Shown here one piece after another: positions 1 to 11,068 of a stretch of DNA of 64,000 nt. Positions within the stretch are counted from its first letter, which is position 1. Each line of letters opens with the position of its first letter. Location of the stretch: positions 33,129,375 to 33,193,374 of the forward strand of contig NC_091165.1 in the NCBI RefSeq assembly GCF_040958095.1, written 5' to 3'. Source of the stretch: Procambarus clarkii. Taxonomy: Eukaryota; Arthropoda; Malacostraca; Decapoda; Cambaridae. Both the position numbers and the translations under genes were made by a program. The notes beneath the pieces are model-generated. The model was not told where the DNA came from. It did not search any database and saw only the letters and a list, made by a program, of their open reading frames with translations.

Positions 1-320
1 CTGGGGCCAGAATTGGATATTGTCCTAATAGCAGCTTTGTGTTGAGTAATTAGAGGACGTAAGTGATTTTGGGTAGTAGAGCCCCAAGCACAAATACCAT
101 AGTTGAGATATGGATAGATAAGGGAGTAATAGAGAGTCACCAGGGCAGGGCGTGGTACATAATATCTGATCTTAGAAAGAATGCCCACAGTTTTTGAAAC
201 TTTTTTTGATATGTTTAGAATGTGTCCCTGGAAATTAAGCTTGTGGTCAATGAGAATGCCAAGGAATTTGCCATCTAATTTGTTACAAATTTGGGTATTG
301 TTTATTTTGAGATTTATTTG
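1..320 (-). mobile_element. LINE-A fragment, C-terminal part of reverse transcriptase
   Basis: The minus strand of this stretch nearly matches 1251-1570 and 2751-3070 and encodes the region after the RT catalytic core, including NYGICAWGS. It is cut by the window edge on one side. On the other side it switches at about 320 to a plus-strand LINE-B 3' UTR. It is a dead fragment, and the family call rests on the internal matches in this window. Confidence 0.85.
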
Positions 321-539
321 TGATCATTGCTGTCTTATATGTGCTGTCAATCTGCTGTATGGTCTCTATTAATCTTGTTTAAATTACTAATCAAGCTGTC
401 AATGTAATCAATCAGAGCTTTAATATAACAATGTGCTTTAATATACTTACTTATCTCTCTCATCTCATTTTTCTCTTGCAATGTATCTTTATCATTTATC
501 AATTCTGATAGAAATTACCTACTTAAAATTATCTGCTAG

Positions 540-540
<1 letters not shown>
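321..540 (+). mobile_element. LINE-B 3' UTR fragment
   Basis: This plus-strand sequence resembles the noncoding end of the LINE-B copy at about 12790-13105. Shared pieces include cattgctgtctt, caagctgtcaatgtaatcaa and tacttaaaattatctgc. It lacks the final CCCGAAACGC tail and runs straight into a TAA microsatellite shared with the LINE-A tail on the opposite strand. No coding potential is seen. Confidence 0.7.
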
Positions 541-576
<36 letters not shown>

Positions 577-592
577 TAATAATTTTTATTTA
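541..592. repeat. (TAA)n microsatellite at a tail-to-tail LINE junction
   Basis: An almost pure run of TAA units separates the plus-strand LINE-B 3' UTR fragment from the minus-strand LINE-A 3' end. The same ATT-type tail ends another LINE-A copy at 19271-19335, so the run is best read as the 3' tail of the LINE-A copy. Confidence 0.85.
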
Positions 593-918
593 GGTAAAGG
601 TACATACATAAAGAGATTTTACAAAGTTTGTTGGCTTTATAGATAGAGCTAGTACATACAATGCCTAAAGCCACTATTACGCAAAGCGTTTCGGGCAGGA
701 AAAAACACTAATGACTAAAGCTTAAAACTAATGGGTAAAAAGAATAAAATGTGTTGAGTACAAATAAAAATAGAGGTAAAAGAGGGGGGAACATTGTTGA
801 AAAAGCAGCACAAATACAATTACAAATTATTACAGAAAATTACATTCAAACAGCGTTGAATTGAAAAAAAAAAAAAAAAAAAAACATACATGGGTTGACA
901 ACAGAGGGGTAAGGTAGG

Positions 919-1955
919 TTACAGGGAATTTATTAGGTATAGCTTCGTTTTTAACATAAACTGGTTGAGAGAGGTACAGTCTTTAACATGGTTGGGAAGG
1001 TCATTCCACATTCTGGGCCCCTTGATTTGTAGAGCATTTCTGGTTTGATTAAGTCGTACTCTAGGAATATCAAAACTGTATTTATTTCTGGTGTGGTGCT
1101 CATGGGTTCTGTTACAACCTTCTATGAAGCTTTTGAGATCAGGATTGGCATTATAGTTTAGCGTTTTATATATGTATAATACACATGAGAGAATGTGCAG
1201 TGACTTAATGTCTAACATATTCAGAGATTTGAGTAGGGGTACCGAGTGATGTCTGGGGCCAGAATTGGATATTGTCCTTATAGCAGCTTTGTGTTGAGTA
1301 ATTAGAGGACGTAAGCGATTTTGGGTAGTAGAGCCCCAAGCACAAATACCATAGTTGAGATATGGATAGATAAGGGAGTAATAGAGAGTCGCCAGGGCAG
1401 GGCGTGGTACATAATATCTGATCTTAGAAAGAATGCCCACAGTTTTTGAAACTTTTTTTGATATGCTTAGAATGTGTCCCTGGAAATTCAGGTTGTGGTC
1501 AATGAGAATGCCAAGGAATTTGCCATCTAATTTGTTACAAATTTGGGTATTGTTTATTTTGAGATTTATTTGATTAGAGGATTTATTGCCAAACAGAATA
1601 TAGAAAGTTTTGTCAATGTTAAGGGTGAGTTTGTTGGCAGTTAGCCACAGATGGACTTTATTTAGCTCAGTATTTACTGTGGCATTTAGAGCAAGGGGAT
1701 CAGGACTGGAGTAAATGAAGGTTGTGTCGTCAGCAAATAGAATTGGTTTGAGGTGTTGGGAGGCATTTGGAAGGTCATTAATGTAGATGAGAAAGAGGAG
1801 AGGGCCAAGTATGCTGCCCTGGGGAACACCAATGTTGATGGGCAGGGTGGGAGAAATTGTATTATTCACAGAAACACATTGGAGCCTGTCAGTAAGGTAG
1901 GATTTGAGGTATTGTAGGGAGTGTCCTCTGACACCATAATGATGTAATTTAAGAA
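919..1955 (-). pseudogene. LINE-A copy 1 reverse transcriptase, C-terminal half
   Basis: The reading frame is open and contains [20 protein letters not shown] followed by the catalytic FADDT box (about 1722-1736 on the minus strand), KLTLNIDKT and the C-terminal WGSTTQ region. It encodes the second half of an RT that copies LINE RNA at a nicked target. The first 14 codons of the open frame come from SINE1, so no native start exists here. The missing N-terminal half lies at 5097-7029. Non-functional because it is disconnected. Confidence 0.85.
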
Positions 1956-2063
1956 GAACTGCCACAGTCTCCGTGGTGTAGTGGTAAGACACTCACCTGG
2001 CGTTCCGCGAGCGCTAAGTCATGGGTTCGTATCCTGGCCGGGGAGGATTTACTGGGCGCAATT

Positions 2064-4913
2064 AAATAAATAAATAAATAAAATAAATATGTTTATTCAG
2101 GTAAGGTACATACATACAAGTGATGTTACATTAATGGATTGATATATAGATAGAGCTAGTACATACAATGCCTAAAGCCACTATTACGCAATGCGTTTCG
2201 GGCAAGAAAAACATTAATATCTAGAACTTAATACTAATTGAGCATAAAGAATAAAAAGTGTTGAAAACAAATACAAATAAAGATAAAAAAAGGGGGAACA
2301 TGACTGAAAAAGCAGCACAAATACAATAGGTTGACAAACAGTGTTGATTAAAAAAATAATAATAATAAAATAAAATAACAGACATGGGTTGACAATAAAG
2401 GAGTGAGGTGGGTTACAGGGAATTTATTAGGTAGTGTATAGTTTTTATCTTAAACTGGTTGAGAGAGGTACAGTCTTTAACATGGTTGGGAAGGTCATTC
2501 CACATTCTGGGTCCCTTGATTTGTAGAGCATTTCTAGTTTGATTAAGTCGTACTCTAGGAATATCAAAACTGTATTTATTCCTGGTGTGGTGCTCATGGG
2601 TTCTGTTACAACCTTCAATGAAGCTTTTGAGGTCAGGATTGGCATTACAGTTCAGCGTTTTATATATGTATAATACACAAGAGAGAATGTGCAGTGACTT
2701 AATATCTAACATATTCAGAGATTTGAGTAAGGGTACCGAGTGCTGTCTGGGGCCAGAGTTGGATATTGTCCTAATAGCAGCTTTGTGTTGGGTAATGAGA
2801 GGACGTAAGTGATTTTGGGTAGTAGAACCCCAAGCACAAATACCATAGTTGATGTATGGATAGATGAGGGAGTAATAGAGAGTAACCAGGGCAGGGCGGG
2901 GTACATAATATCTGATCTTAGAAAGAATGCCAACAGTTTTTGAAACTTTTTTTGATATATTTAGAATGTGACCCTGGAAATTCAGCTTGTGGTCGATGAG
3001 AACGCCAAGGAATTTGCCATCTAATTTGTTACAAATTTGGGTATTGTTTATTTTGAGATTTATCTGATTAGAGGATTTATTGCCAAACAGAATATAAAAC
3101 GTTTTGTCAATGTTAAGGGTGAGTTTGTTGGCAGTTAGCCAAAGATGGACTTTCTCTAGCTCAGTATTTACTGTGGCATTTAGAGCAAGGGGGTCAGGAC
3201 TGGAGTAAATGAAGGTTGTGTCGTCAGCAAATAGAATTGGTTTGAGGTGTTGGGAGGCATTTGGAAGGTCATTAATGTAGATGAGAAAGAGGAGAGGGCC
3301 AAGTATGCTGCCCTGAGGAACACCAATGTTGATGGGTAGGGTGGGAGAAATTGTATTATTCACAGAAACATACTGGAGCCTGTCAGTAAGATAAGATTTG
3401 AGGTAATGCAGGGAGTGTCCTCTGACTCCATAATGATGTAATTTAAGAAGAAAGTTTTGATGGTTGACAGTGTCAAAAGCCTTACGCAGGTCCACAAATA
3501 ACCCAACAGGAAACTCCTTTTTATCAAGAGCTGCGTGAATTAAGTTAATCATACTAATAAGTGCATCGTTAGTGCTTTTTTTGGGTCTGAAGCCATATTG
3601 ACAAGAGCTAAGTATATTGTGTTTGGCTAGAAAAGAGTAAAGCTGCTTGTAGATTAGCTTTTCGAATATTTTTGACAAGTTAGGCAGGATTGATATAGGT
3701 CTGTAGTTGTTAACATCAGTGAGATCACCACATTTGTAGACAGGGGTTACCCTTGCTTTTTTTAGAATGTCAGGAAAGGTTTGGAGTTCAAGTGACTTGT
3801 TGAAGAGCAATGCAATAGCAGGGGCTAGAGATCTGGAGGCTTTTTTGTAAATTAAAGTTGGTATCTCCTCGAGGGCACTAGACTTGGTTTTAAGGGAAAG
3901 GATTATTTCATTGACATCAGTGGAACTAGTAGGCTTTAGGTACAGAGACTGTGGATAGTTACCTGTAAGATAGTCCTTAACATCAGTACAGGAAGATGGA
4001 ATATCATTTGCAAGGGATGACCCAATGGAAGAGAAGAACCTATTGAACTCAATAGCAGAATCAGAGGCTGAAAGCTGACCAACGTTATTGGAAAGGAGTG
4101 TTGGTTTGTTATTTAAAATCTTCTTTGATCCCAATATTTGTGAAATTGTGCTCCAAGTTTTTTTAATGTTGCTCTTTATTTGGGTAAATTTATCTTCATA
4201 GTATTTAGTTTTGGCTCGTCTAATTATTTTAGATAGCAATAACGAGTAATTCTGTGAGAATTCTTTGGAGACTGTTCCTAGCCTATACTTCTTCTCAAGG
4301 TCGTGTTTTTTGTTAATGGATTTAAGTATTCCCTTTGTAAGCCAAGGATTGTTAAGTCTTTTGCTTGTGACTTGTTTTGTAAGCATAGGACAGTGGGTGT
4401 TATAAAGGCTAAGAGTTGTTTGTAGAAAAGATTTCACTGCTAGGTTGATGTCCCCTATGTTACCTAACTCGGACTCCCAGTTGACATTATCAGCAGCAGT
4501 TATAAAATTGTTTATAGCAGTTTCATTGTGCAGCCTAAAGCTTAACTCCCTTGTCTCTAGAGGTGGTTTGCTAATGTTAGTTAAGAGAAATGTGGGGTAA
4601 TGGTCTGTAGTGCTATCGGTGATTATACCTGAAGTAAGCGGAGAGGTTATGTTGGTCCAGATGTGATCTAGAGTCGTAGCAGTACTATCAGTGATTCTAG
4701 TTGGTCTAGTGATTAAGGGTATGAGGAAGCAGGAATTCATACAGTTGAGGAAGCTAACAGCAGTAGGGTGTTCAGGCTCGCAGAGGTCAATATTAAAGTC
4801 CCCTGCGATAATTAGATGGTTTTTGTTCAATCTGTTATCTAGTATTAGATTTCTAAGGTTTGAGTTGAATTCAGACACATCAGTGTTAGGAATTCTATAG
4901 ACTGCACCCACAG
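2064..4913 (-). mobile_element. LINE-A copy 2, 5'-truncated, inserted in SINE1
   Basis: This minus-strand LINE-A starts within the endonuclease (SVGAVYRIP at about 4912) and ends in an AAAT-type tail at 2064-2090. It is flanked by AATT at 2060-2063 and 4914-4917, and removing it restores SINE1. The 3' UTR at 2091-2412 contains the GCGTTTCGGGCA complement at about 2190. It is the least damaged LINE-A here. Confidence 0.9.
2413..4913 (-). CDS. LINE-A ORF2p: endonuclease C-term plus complete reverse transcriptase
   Basis: About 833 codons are open without a stop. In order: the AP-endonuclease C-terminal half with AGDFNID, TTLDHIWTN and TTDHYP; a linker with NNPWLTKGI; the RT with [46 protein letters not shown] and FADDT (about 3218-3232); then the C-terminal thumb and WGSTTQ region. 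These proteins nick DNA and reverse-transcribe their own RNA at the nick. The N-terminal endonuclease is missing by 5' truncation, so the native start is absent. The frame happens to stay open upstream through antisense SINE1 into LINE-A copy 1. Confidence 0.88.
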
Positions 4914-5096
4914 AATTCCTTAACTGTAGCCTCTGTTTAACGCAACAGTAAAATGTGTACTTGGATGAAAAAACGATTCTTCGCGGCAGGGGATCGTATT
5001 CCAGGGACCTGCCCGAAACACTACGCGTACTAGTGGCTGTACAAGAATGTAACAACTCTTGTATATATCTCAAAAAAAAAAAAAAAAAAAAAAAAA

Positions 5097-7029
5097 GAAA
5101 GTTTTGGTGGTTGACAGTATCGAAAGCTTTACGCAGGTCCACAAACAACCCAACAGGGAACTCATTTTTATCAAGAGCTGTATGAATCGAGTTAAGCATA
5201 CTAATAAGTGCATCGTTAGTGCTTTTTTGGGCCTGAAGCCATATTGGCAAGGGCTAATTATATTGAGTTTGGCTAGATATGAGTAAAGCTGCTTATAGAT
5301 TAGTTTTTCAAAAAAATTTGACAAGTTTGGCAGGATTGATATAGGTCTGTAGTTGTTAACATCTGTGAGATCACCACATTTGTGGACAGGCGTTACTCTC
5401 GCTTTTTTTTAGAATATCTGGAAAGGTTTGGAGTTCAAGTGACTTGTTGAAGAGCAAAGCAATAGCAGGAGCTAAAGATCTGGAGGCTTTTTTGTAGATT
5501 AAAGTTGGTATCTCCTCAAGGGCACCAGACTTGGTTTTAAGGGAAAGGATTGTCTCATTGACGTCAGTGGAATTAATAGGCTTTAGGTACAGAGACTGTG
5601 GATAGTTCCCTGTAAGATAGTCCTTAATGTCAGTACTGGAAGATGGAATATCATTAGCAAGGGATGAACCAATGGAAGAGAAGAACCTATTGAACTCAAT
5701 AGCAGAATCAGAGGCTGAAAGCTGACCATCGTTATTAGACAGGAGAGTCGGGTTGTTATTTAAAGACTTCTTTGATCCCAATATTTGTGAAATTGTTCTC
5801 CAAGTTTGTTTAATGTTGCTCTTTATTTGGGTAAATTTATCTTCGTGGTATTTAGTTTTGGCTCGTCTAATTATCTTAGATAGCAATAATGAGTAATTCT
5901 TTGAGAACTCTTTGGAGACAATTCCTAACCTATACTTCTTCTCAAGATCATGTTTTTTATTAATAGATTTAAGTATTCCCTTTGTGAGCCAGGGATTGTT
6001 AAGCCTTTTGGTTGTGACTTGTTTTGTAAGCATAGGACAGTGGGTATTATAAAGGATAAGAGTTTTTTGAAGAAAAGATTGAACTGCTAGGTTGATGTCC
6101 TCTATGTTACCTAACTCGGACTCCCAGTTGACATTATCAGTAGCAGTTATAAAATTGTCTATAGCAGTTTCATTGTGTAGTCTAAAACGTATCTCTCTTG
6201 ACTCAAGAGGTGGTTTGCTAATGTTAGTTAAGAGAAATGTGGGGTAATGGTCTGTAGTGCTATCGGTGATTATACCTGAAGTAAGCGGAGAGGTTATGTT
6301 TGTCCAGATGTGATCTAGAGTCGTGGCAGTGCTATCAGTGATTCTAGTAGGTCTAGTGATTAAGGGTATGAGGAAGCAGGAATTCATACAGTTGAGGAAG
6401 CTAACAGCAGTAGGGTGTTCTGGCTCGCAGAGGTCAATATTAAAGTCCCCTGCGATAATTAGGTGGTTTTTGTTCAGTCTGTTATCAAGTATTAGATTTC
6501 TAAGGTTTGAGTTGAATTCGGACACATCAGTGTTAGGAATTCTATAAACTGCACCCACAGACAGGATAGACTCGGCACCCTTGACTCTGAAGCTGGCGAA
6601 GATATACTCCCCATAGCAGTCTCTAGTTCTAATTTCTTTTAAGCATGTTAGTTCTTGGTGGTAGTAAAGAGCAGTGCCACCACCTCTCTGAAGTTGACGA
6701 CAGTTGTGAATTGCTGAGTAGTTAGGCATGTTAAAGAGTTGAGTAGTATCCTCTTTCAACCATGTTTCAGTAAGTATAATAAAAGAGAATTTGTTGTCAA
6801 TAGCTTCAATCAAGGCACTAACATCATCGAAGTGTTTACCTAGGGATCTAACGTTCAAATTGATTACAGAGATATTGTGATTATGAGTTAATACATTGTT
6901 TACATCATGTGCTGCAAAATATCTGCAATTTAGATCATTAAAGTGATTATTGTCATAGATAGTGGATAAGAGGTTAAGTTCTGGGTCTATACTTGTCTGC
7001 ATAAAAAAAGCTGATTGCAGGAAAAACAA
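5097..7029 (-). pseudogene. LINE-A copy 1 endonuclease and N-terminal reverse transcriptase
   Basis: The main open frame runs from an ATG at 7029 down to 5371. It carries the whole AP endonuclease: INLNVRSLGKHFDD, ILTETWL (catalytic Glu), GAVYRIP, AGDFNID, LDHIWTN and TTDHYP (catalytic His), then the linker and RT start. A T8 run at about 5402 shifts the frame after FPDILKK, and a second shift falls near 5226 in the FRPKK region. The RT then stops at VNHQNF where SINE1 was inserted. It should be read together with 919-1955. No ORF1 is seen upstream. Confidence 0.85.
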
Positions 7030-7565
7030 GAAAAAAAAATGTACACAATACTGTACAAAACAAACACAAAAGGGGCTTACAGGGGTACAATGGAGTAAGG
7101 GAGTATGGCTTGGCTAGGAAACCTAGGTAATAAATGAGATTAAAGAAAAAATATATAAACATGGACTATACAAAACACAAGATATAGATATACAAAGCAA
7201 AAATATAAACAAGACTAAGCAATACAAAAACAAATTGAGCAAAAATGAAAAATGAGGTAGATTGCTTACAGGTACTCTCAGGTACACTGTAAGTAACAAT
7301 AGACAGATAATATATATCAATATAGATAAGAATGTCACGATACAATAAGATAAGCAATTTCAGGAACAGATGAAAAACAAATCTGCTGTAAAATAGAAAG
7401 TAATTATAGCAAAACACAACAATATAATAAAATGACAATACAATAAGAGCTTACAAAGTATTGAGTCTGCTAAAATAGAGAATAATTATGGCAAGACACA
7501 ACAATAAATGCAAGTAAACAAAAGAATTGAAACAATTAGAGGTAGAATTAAGGTCACCTAGATAG

Positions 7566-7660
7566 GACCTGATATTAAGGACCTGCCCGAAACGCTGCGT
7601 GTACTAGTGGCTTTACAAGAGTGTAAATACTGTACTATCCAATGTATTCTCACAAACCCA
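7566..7660 (+). mobile_element. LINE-B/SINE1-type 3' tail fragment
   Basis: The plus strand reads AAGGACCTGCCCGAAACGCT followed by a TAGTGGCTTTACAAG-like stretch, matching the 3' end of LINE-B at about 13108-13155. Only the last part of the element remains, with no poly-A or AAAT tail. The following 7661-7762 holds nothing I recognise. Confidence 0.7.
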
Positions 7661-7762
7661 ATATACCTTCTTGTCAGTTGTGTCCAGACCACGGTCGCAA
7701 GGTTGGCGCTCTTGGCGTCCGCTGATTAGTGGGAGGTGGAGTATTGCCCCACACTACAATAC

Positions 7763-7879
7763 AATTTTATTTAGGTAAGGTACATACATACAATAAATAT
7801 TTACAAGGATTGTTTAACTTATAGGTAGAGCTAGTACATACAATGCCTAAAGCCACTATTACGCAAAGCGTTTCGGGCA
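7763..7879 (-). mobile_element. LINE-A 3' end fragment
   Basis: The sequence matches the complement of the LINE-A 3' terminus, including TTTATTTAGGTAAGGTAC and GCGTTTCGGGC at about 7866-7879. It is a severely 5'-truncated insertion abutting the start of LINE-C, with no coding sequence. Confidence 0.8.
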
Positions 7880-7958
7880 TTTTCCCCACTCTTCGTTTTT
7901 GCACGTGGTGATACAGGATATTGTGAATTTGTTCTCGATTATTGACAGCGTCGAAGAA

Positions 7959-9185
7959 ATGGCTGAGGCGGTATGCCTAAGTGGTAGTGAGGAGGACAGA
8001 CAAGATGATAACAGACCGTTTGAAGTAGTAGTGAACAGAAAGAAACGGAGAAATAATAACAGACAGTGAGACAGTGAGAGTGACGATGAAATTACAGAGA
8101 CCAAAGAATGAGACCCTACTCAGCAAGACTCAAGACAAGCAAGACAAGACAAGAAGGAAGAGGCTGTTGTTCCCTACAACATGCCAATTGAATTTCCACC
8201 AAAAGCTGGAGTGGACGGTACGTCTAGCTAAACAATGTTTGGAATATGGCCACTGCTTCGCAAGCGGGGATGTTTCTGATGGGGGAGAAAGAAACATTTG
8301 CGCAGCGCGTCCCGCGGCGTTGCGCGGGCAGTCTGGGGCCGTATAAATACGGGGGCACAGAGGAGCTCTGCCCTCACTCCGCCTGCCCTCGCCGCTGCCC
8401 TCGCAAAACAGTGTTCGTGGTGACAAACAAAGCCAGGTTGTTGCCTTGGTAAAGGGTGAGGCGCCGGAGAAAATTTTTGTGCAAGGACTACGCTATAGGA
8501 ACGTTGCAAAATATGTTGAGGAGCCCATACTGTGCATGAAGTGTTCACGTTGGGGACATATGGCATGGAAATGCCAGTTTGACCCCAGGTGTCGGTATTG
8601 TGGGAAAAACACGACTCGCGAGAGTGTAGAGTCAAGATTGAAAGAAGTGAAAAAATCGTCCCATTTTGTTGCAACTGTCGAGGCAGCCACAATGCTGGTT
8701 CCTCTCTATGCCCCATGAAGCCTCATCTGAAAGAGACTAGGACGGGTCTTACAAGCAGGATAGATGTATCCTCGCAGCAAGGAAAGATTGTGCAAGAGGA
8801 ACATGGAGGAAACAGTTGGAAGCCAACGACAGCCCCTATGATCAATGTGTGGGAAAAAGGGACGGAGAAAGTAAAGGCGAGCTTAGGGAAAGTACATCAT
8901 GCAGTGGAAAAACTGAAACCTTGTGACAACAAGGTTCAGGACAATATGGTCACCTCTGAGGTTGGTAATCAAATTTTGGAGTATCTAAAAAAACTAGATA
9001 AGAGGATTGAGGCATTGGAAAAATTGGCTATGGAAGGTATAGACGGGGTGAAGATGGTGGTGAAACAGGACGTGTTATTGAAAGTAAAACGGGACGTGAA
9101 ATGGAAAGTGAAACGTGCGTAGAAGAAAGTAATGATGTGCATGAGGTAACGATGATAGAGGAGTCGACAGGAGAATACACTTTCT
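7959..9185 (+). pseudogene. LINE-C ORF1 protein (gag-like, CCHC zinc knuckles), broken
   Basis: Translation from the ATG at 7959 gives a short N-terminus with FEVVVNRKKRR, then two in-frame stops at about 8067 and 8112, then FPPKAGVDG before the promoter-like insert. From 8446 the frame carries CMKCSRWGHMAWKC, a CX2CX4HX4C knuckle, and CRYCGK. A frameshift near 8600 moves the rest of the second and third knuckles (HDSREC and CNCRGSHNAGSSLC) to the frame ending at 9122. The C-terminus is charged and leucine-rich (LEYLKKLDKRIEALEKL), probably a coiled coil. Such ORF1 proteins bind the element RNA. Non-functional here. Confidence 0.75.
8246..8400 (+). promoter_or_regulatory. GC-rich promoter-like repeat inside LINE-C ORF1
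   Basis: It is similar to 16921-17060 in the same orientation: ATGGCCACTGC, TTTCTGATGGGG, GCGCA.CGCGT.CCGC and then a TATA-like box followed by CTCACTCC. Here TATAAA is at 8342-8347 and a possible initiator A at 8376. It interrupts the ORF1 frame, which indicates an insertion. Promoter function is inferred from motif spacing only. It could be part of an LTR or of the 5' end of another transposon. Confidence 0.5.
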
Positions 9186-9190
9186 AATAG
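9085..9190. repeat. Left copy of a ~105-bp direct repeat flanking LINE-B
   Basis: Positions 9085-9190 repeat at 13231-13336 with about two mismatches (GTGCGT/GTACGT and TTCTAATAG/TTCTAGTAG). Both copies belong to LINE-C ORF1. The repeat brackets the 4-kb LINE-B copy, so it behaves as a very long target-site duplication. Confidence 0.88.
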
Positions 9191-9770
9191 CTAGGAAGAC
9201 TGACTCTGGAAAAACTTATGTCATAACCACTGAAGCACACCTCACTTCTTTCCTGGATGACTGTGGGATATCAGCTGAATAACCAGAACATAATTTGTAG
9301 TCTCACATACAACCAAAGTGTACTGAAGCTCTGCCTTTCCTTTCCAAAGGTGTTTATTTTTATTTTTATTTGTTTTTTTTATTTTTTTGTTTTTTACATA
9401 AAATCATCTTTCATCTTTCATCATAAAGTCATCTTTGCCTGTTTTATACTCTTAATTATTTGTTCTTAGTTAATCCCCTTGTCACTAAACCTAGGGCTTT
9501 TTATTACCCTGTTAATTAACCATTACTAAGCTAATTATCTTCAAGATCATTTTTTTATGATTATTATTTTTCTTATTATTTTTTATTTTACATTTATATT
9601 GTCAGTCTCTACTGATTTTTTGTGTTTTATTTTATGTAACTTCTGTGTCCTCCCTGGCTATCTATTGGATCTTTATTTTACTTCTAAATTGTTACTATTT
9701 TATTGTATCTGCTCTTATTCTTGTGTTTTGCTTTATCGTGTATCTTGTATCGTGATCCCTCTGCATCTCT

Positions 9771-10989
9771 ATGCACACTGATATTGATCCTGATCAAAAT
9801 CTTCTGTCTCATATCTATACCAACCAGCACATTGATCATCATTATTGTAAGTATTTCACAGCACACCAGGCTAAAAACAAACTCCAAAATAGCACCTATC
9901 TATCAGTTTATAACCAAAATGTTAGATCACTTGGTAAACATTTTGACGATTTAAATGCACTACTCACAGCACTAGGTACTAACCTATCGTTCATTATTTT
10001 AACAGAAACTTGGCTAAATAAAGACTATACCCAACTCTACAACTTAGCTGGTTATAAAGCCATTCATAACTGTAGGCCTAATAAAAAAGGTGGTGGCACA
10101 GCTATATATTACCGAGATACATTTATCTGCAACAGTGTTATTAGTGACAGAGATGACTACTGTGAATATACTTTTGCTCAGTTTACAATTAAATCCCTTA
10201 AATCCTCTTTGACTATTGGAGCCATCTATAGATTTCCCTAATACTAACATAGCTTCTTTCTCAGACAACCTAAGGAATCTTATTATAAACAACAATCTCA
10301 ACAAAAACCACATCATTCTGGGAGGAGACTTTAATATTGACCTGGGTCAACAAAACTGCTCTCAAGTTGACTATTTCCTTAACAGCATGAACTCCTGTAT
10401 GCTAATCCCCACTATCACCAAACCTACCCGAGTCACTCAAACATCAGCCACTACCTTGGACCACATATGGACAAACATAACAGCTCCCCTTGTATCTGGT
10501 ATAATCTACGACAGAACAACTGACCACTATCCTACCTTTCTCATAGCGAACATGGACATAACACCACCAAAAAGCAAGAAATTTTCATTTAGGCTACACA
10601 GTGAATCAGCTTTAGACAATCTTACAGAGGCACTTCACAATATTAACTGGGATTCTGAATTCAATAATACCCATGATATAAATTCATTAGCTAACCTCTT
10701 CCTCTCCAAAACTCTAAGCCTCTACAACCTTCATTGTCCCCTTCTTACAAAGCAAGTAACTGACAAAAGATTAAACAATCCATGGCTCACAAATGGCATT
10801 CTCAACTCAATCAACAAGAAACATGAATATGAAAAGAAAGTTAGGATTGGCCTAGTTTCAAAGGAAGTAGCTAAAAGGTACTCATCAATGCTTACCAGTA
10901 TCATAAGAAAGGCAAAACTTGCATATTATGTGAATAGATTCAATGAAGCAAAAGGCAACATGAAAAACACCTTGGAAAACTATCTCTAG
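9771..10989 (+). pseudogene. LINE-B copy 1 AP endonuclease, frameshifted
   Basis: The frame from 9771 gives NQNVRSLGKHFDD, ILTETWL and GAIYRFP, then stops at 10241. The reading continues in another frame (10216-10989) with GGDFNIDLGQ, TTLDHIWTN, TTDHYP and NNPWLTNGI, and ends at a second shift near 10975. All catalytic signatures of an APE-type LINE endonuclease are present, and only two small indels separate it from an intact protein. The RT follows in a third frame at 11069. Confidence 0.85.
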
Positions 10990-11068
10990 TATCCTAGGAA
11001 CTAAACAACACTCACATAATCAAATAAAACTCTACAAGGATGGGGATATACCGTCAACTGATTTAGAA

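Larger units (their letters stand above)
1966..5096 (+). mobile_element. SINE1, full-length tRNA-derived SINE split by LINE-A copy 2
   Basis: The head is at 1966-2063 and the body with poly-A at 4914-5096. Comparison with the uninterrupted minus-strand copy at 61126-61417 shows that GGGCGCAATT (ending at 2063) continues at CCTTAACTG (4918). The tRNA-like head at 1967-2045 has an A box (TGGTGTAGTGG), a B box (GGTTCGTATCC) and an acceptor-like stem TCTCCG/CGGGGA. The body ends with CCCGAAACACTACGCGT, the tail shared with LINE-B, then about 24 A. It is inserted in LINE-A copy 1, with AAGAA on both sides as a probable short target duplication. Confidence 0.88.
584..7560 (-). mobile_element. LINE-A copy 1 (outer copy), split by SINE1 and LINE-A copy 2
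   Basis: This is one minus-strand, EN-RT type non-LTR retrotransposon. Its 3' half lies at 584-1958 and its 5' half at 5097 to about 7560. The protein is interrupted exactly between VNHQNF (at 5100) and LLKLHHYGV (at 1955), which are adjacent in the intact copy 2. The 3' end carries the GCGTTTCGGGCAG complement and a TAA tail. The 5' limit is uncertain: beyond 7029 the sequence is A-rich on this strand with no long ORF. Clade placement (CR1/L2/Daphne-like EN-RT LINE without RNase H) is from motif style only. Confidence 0.85.

Noticed and set aside
1967..2045. tRNA gene candidate (also 27565-27635, 28928-28997, 61338-61416)
   Set aside because: A and B boxes exist, but each is the head of a SINE or fold-back repeat, with abnormal stems or anticodon loops and repeat-type flanks.
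4691..4900. Small plus-strand frames inside LINE-A copies (also 6323-6547, 2585-2812)
   Set aside because: Antisense shadows of the endonuclease and RT. The same frames recur in every LINE-A copy because the DNA is homologous.
8228..8716. 162-codon minus-strand frame
   Set aside because: Antisense shadow of the promoter-like repeat and the CCHC knuckle region of LINE-C ORF1.
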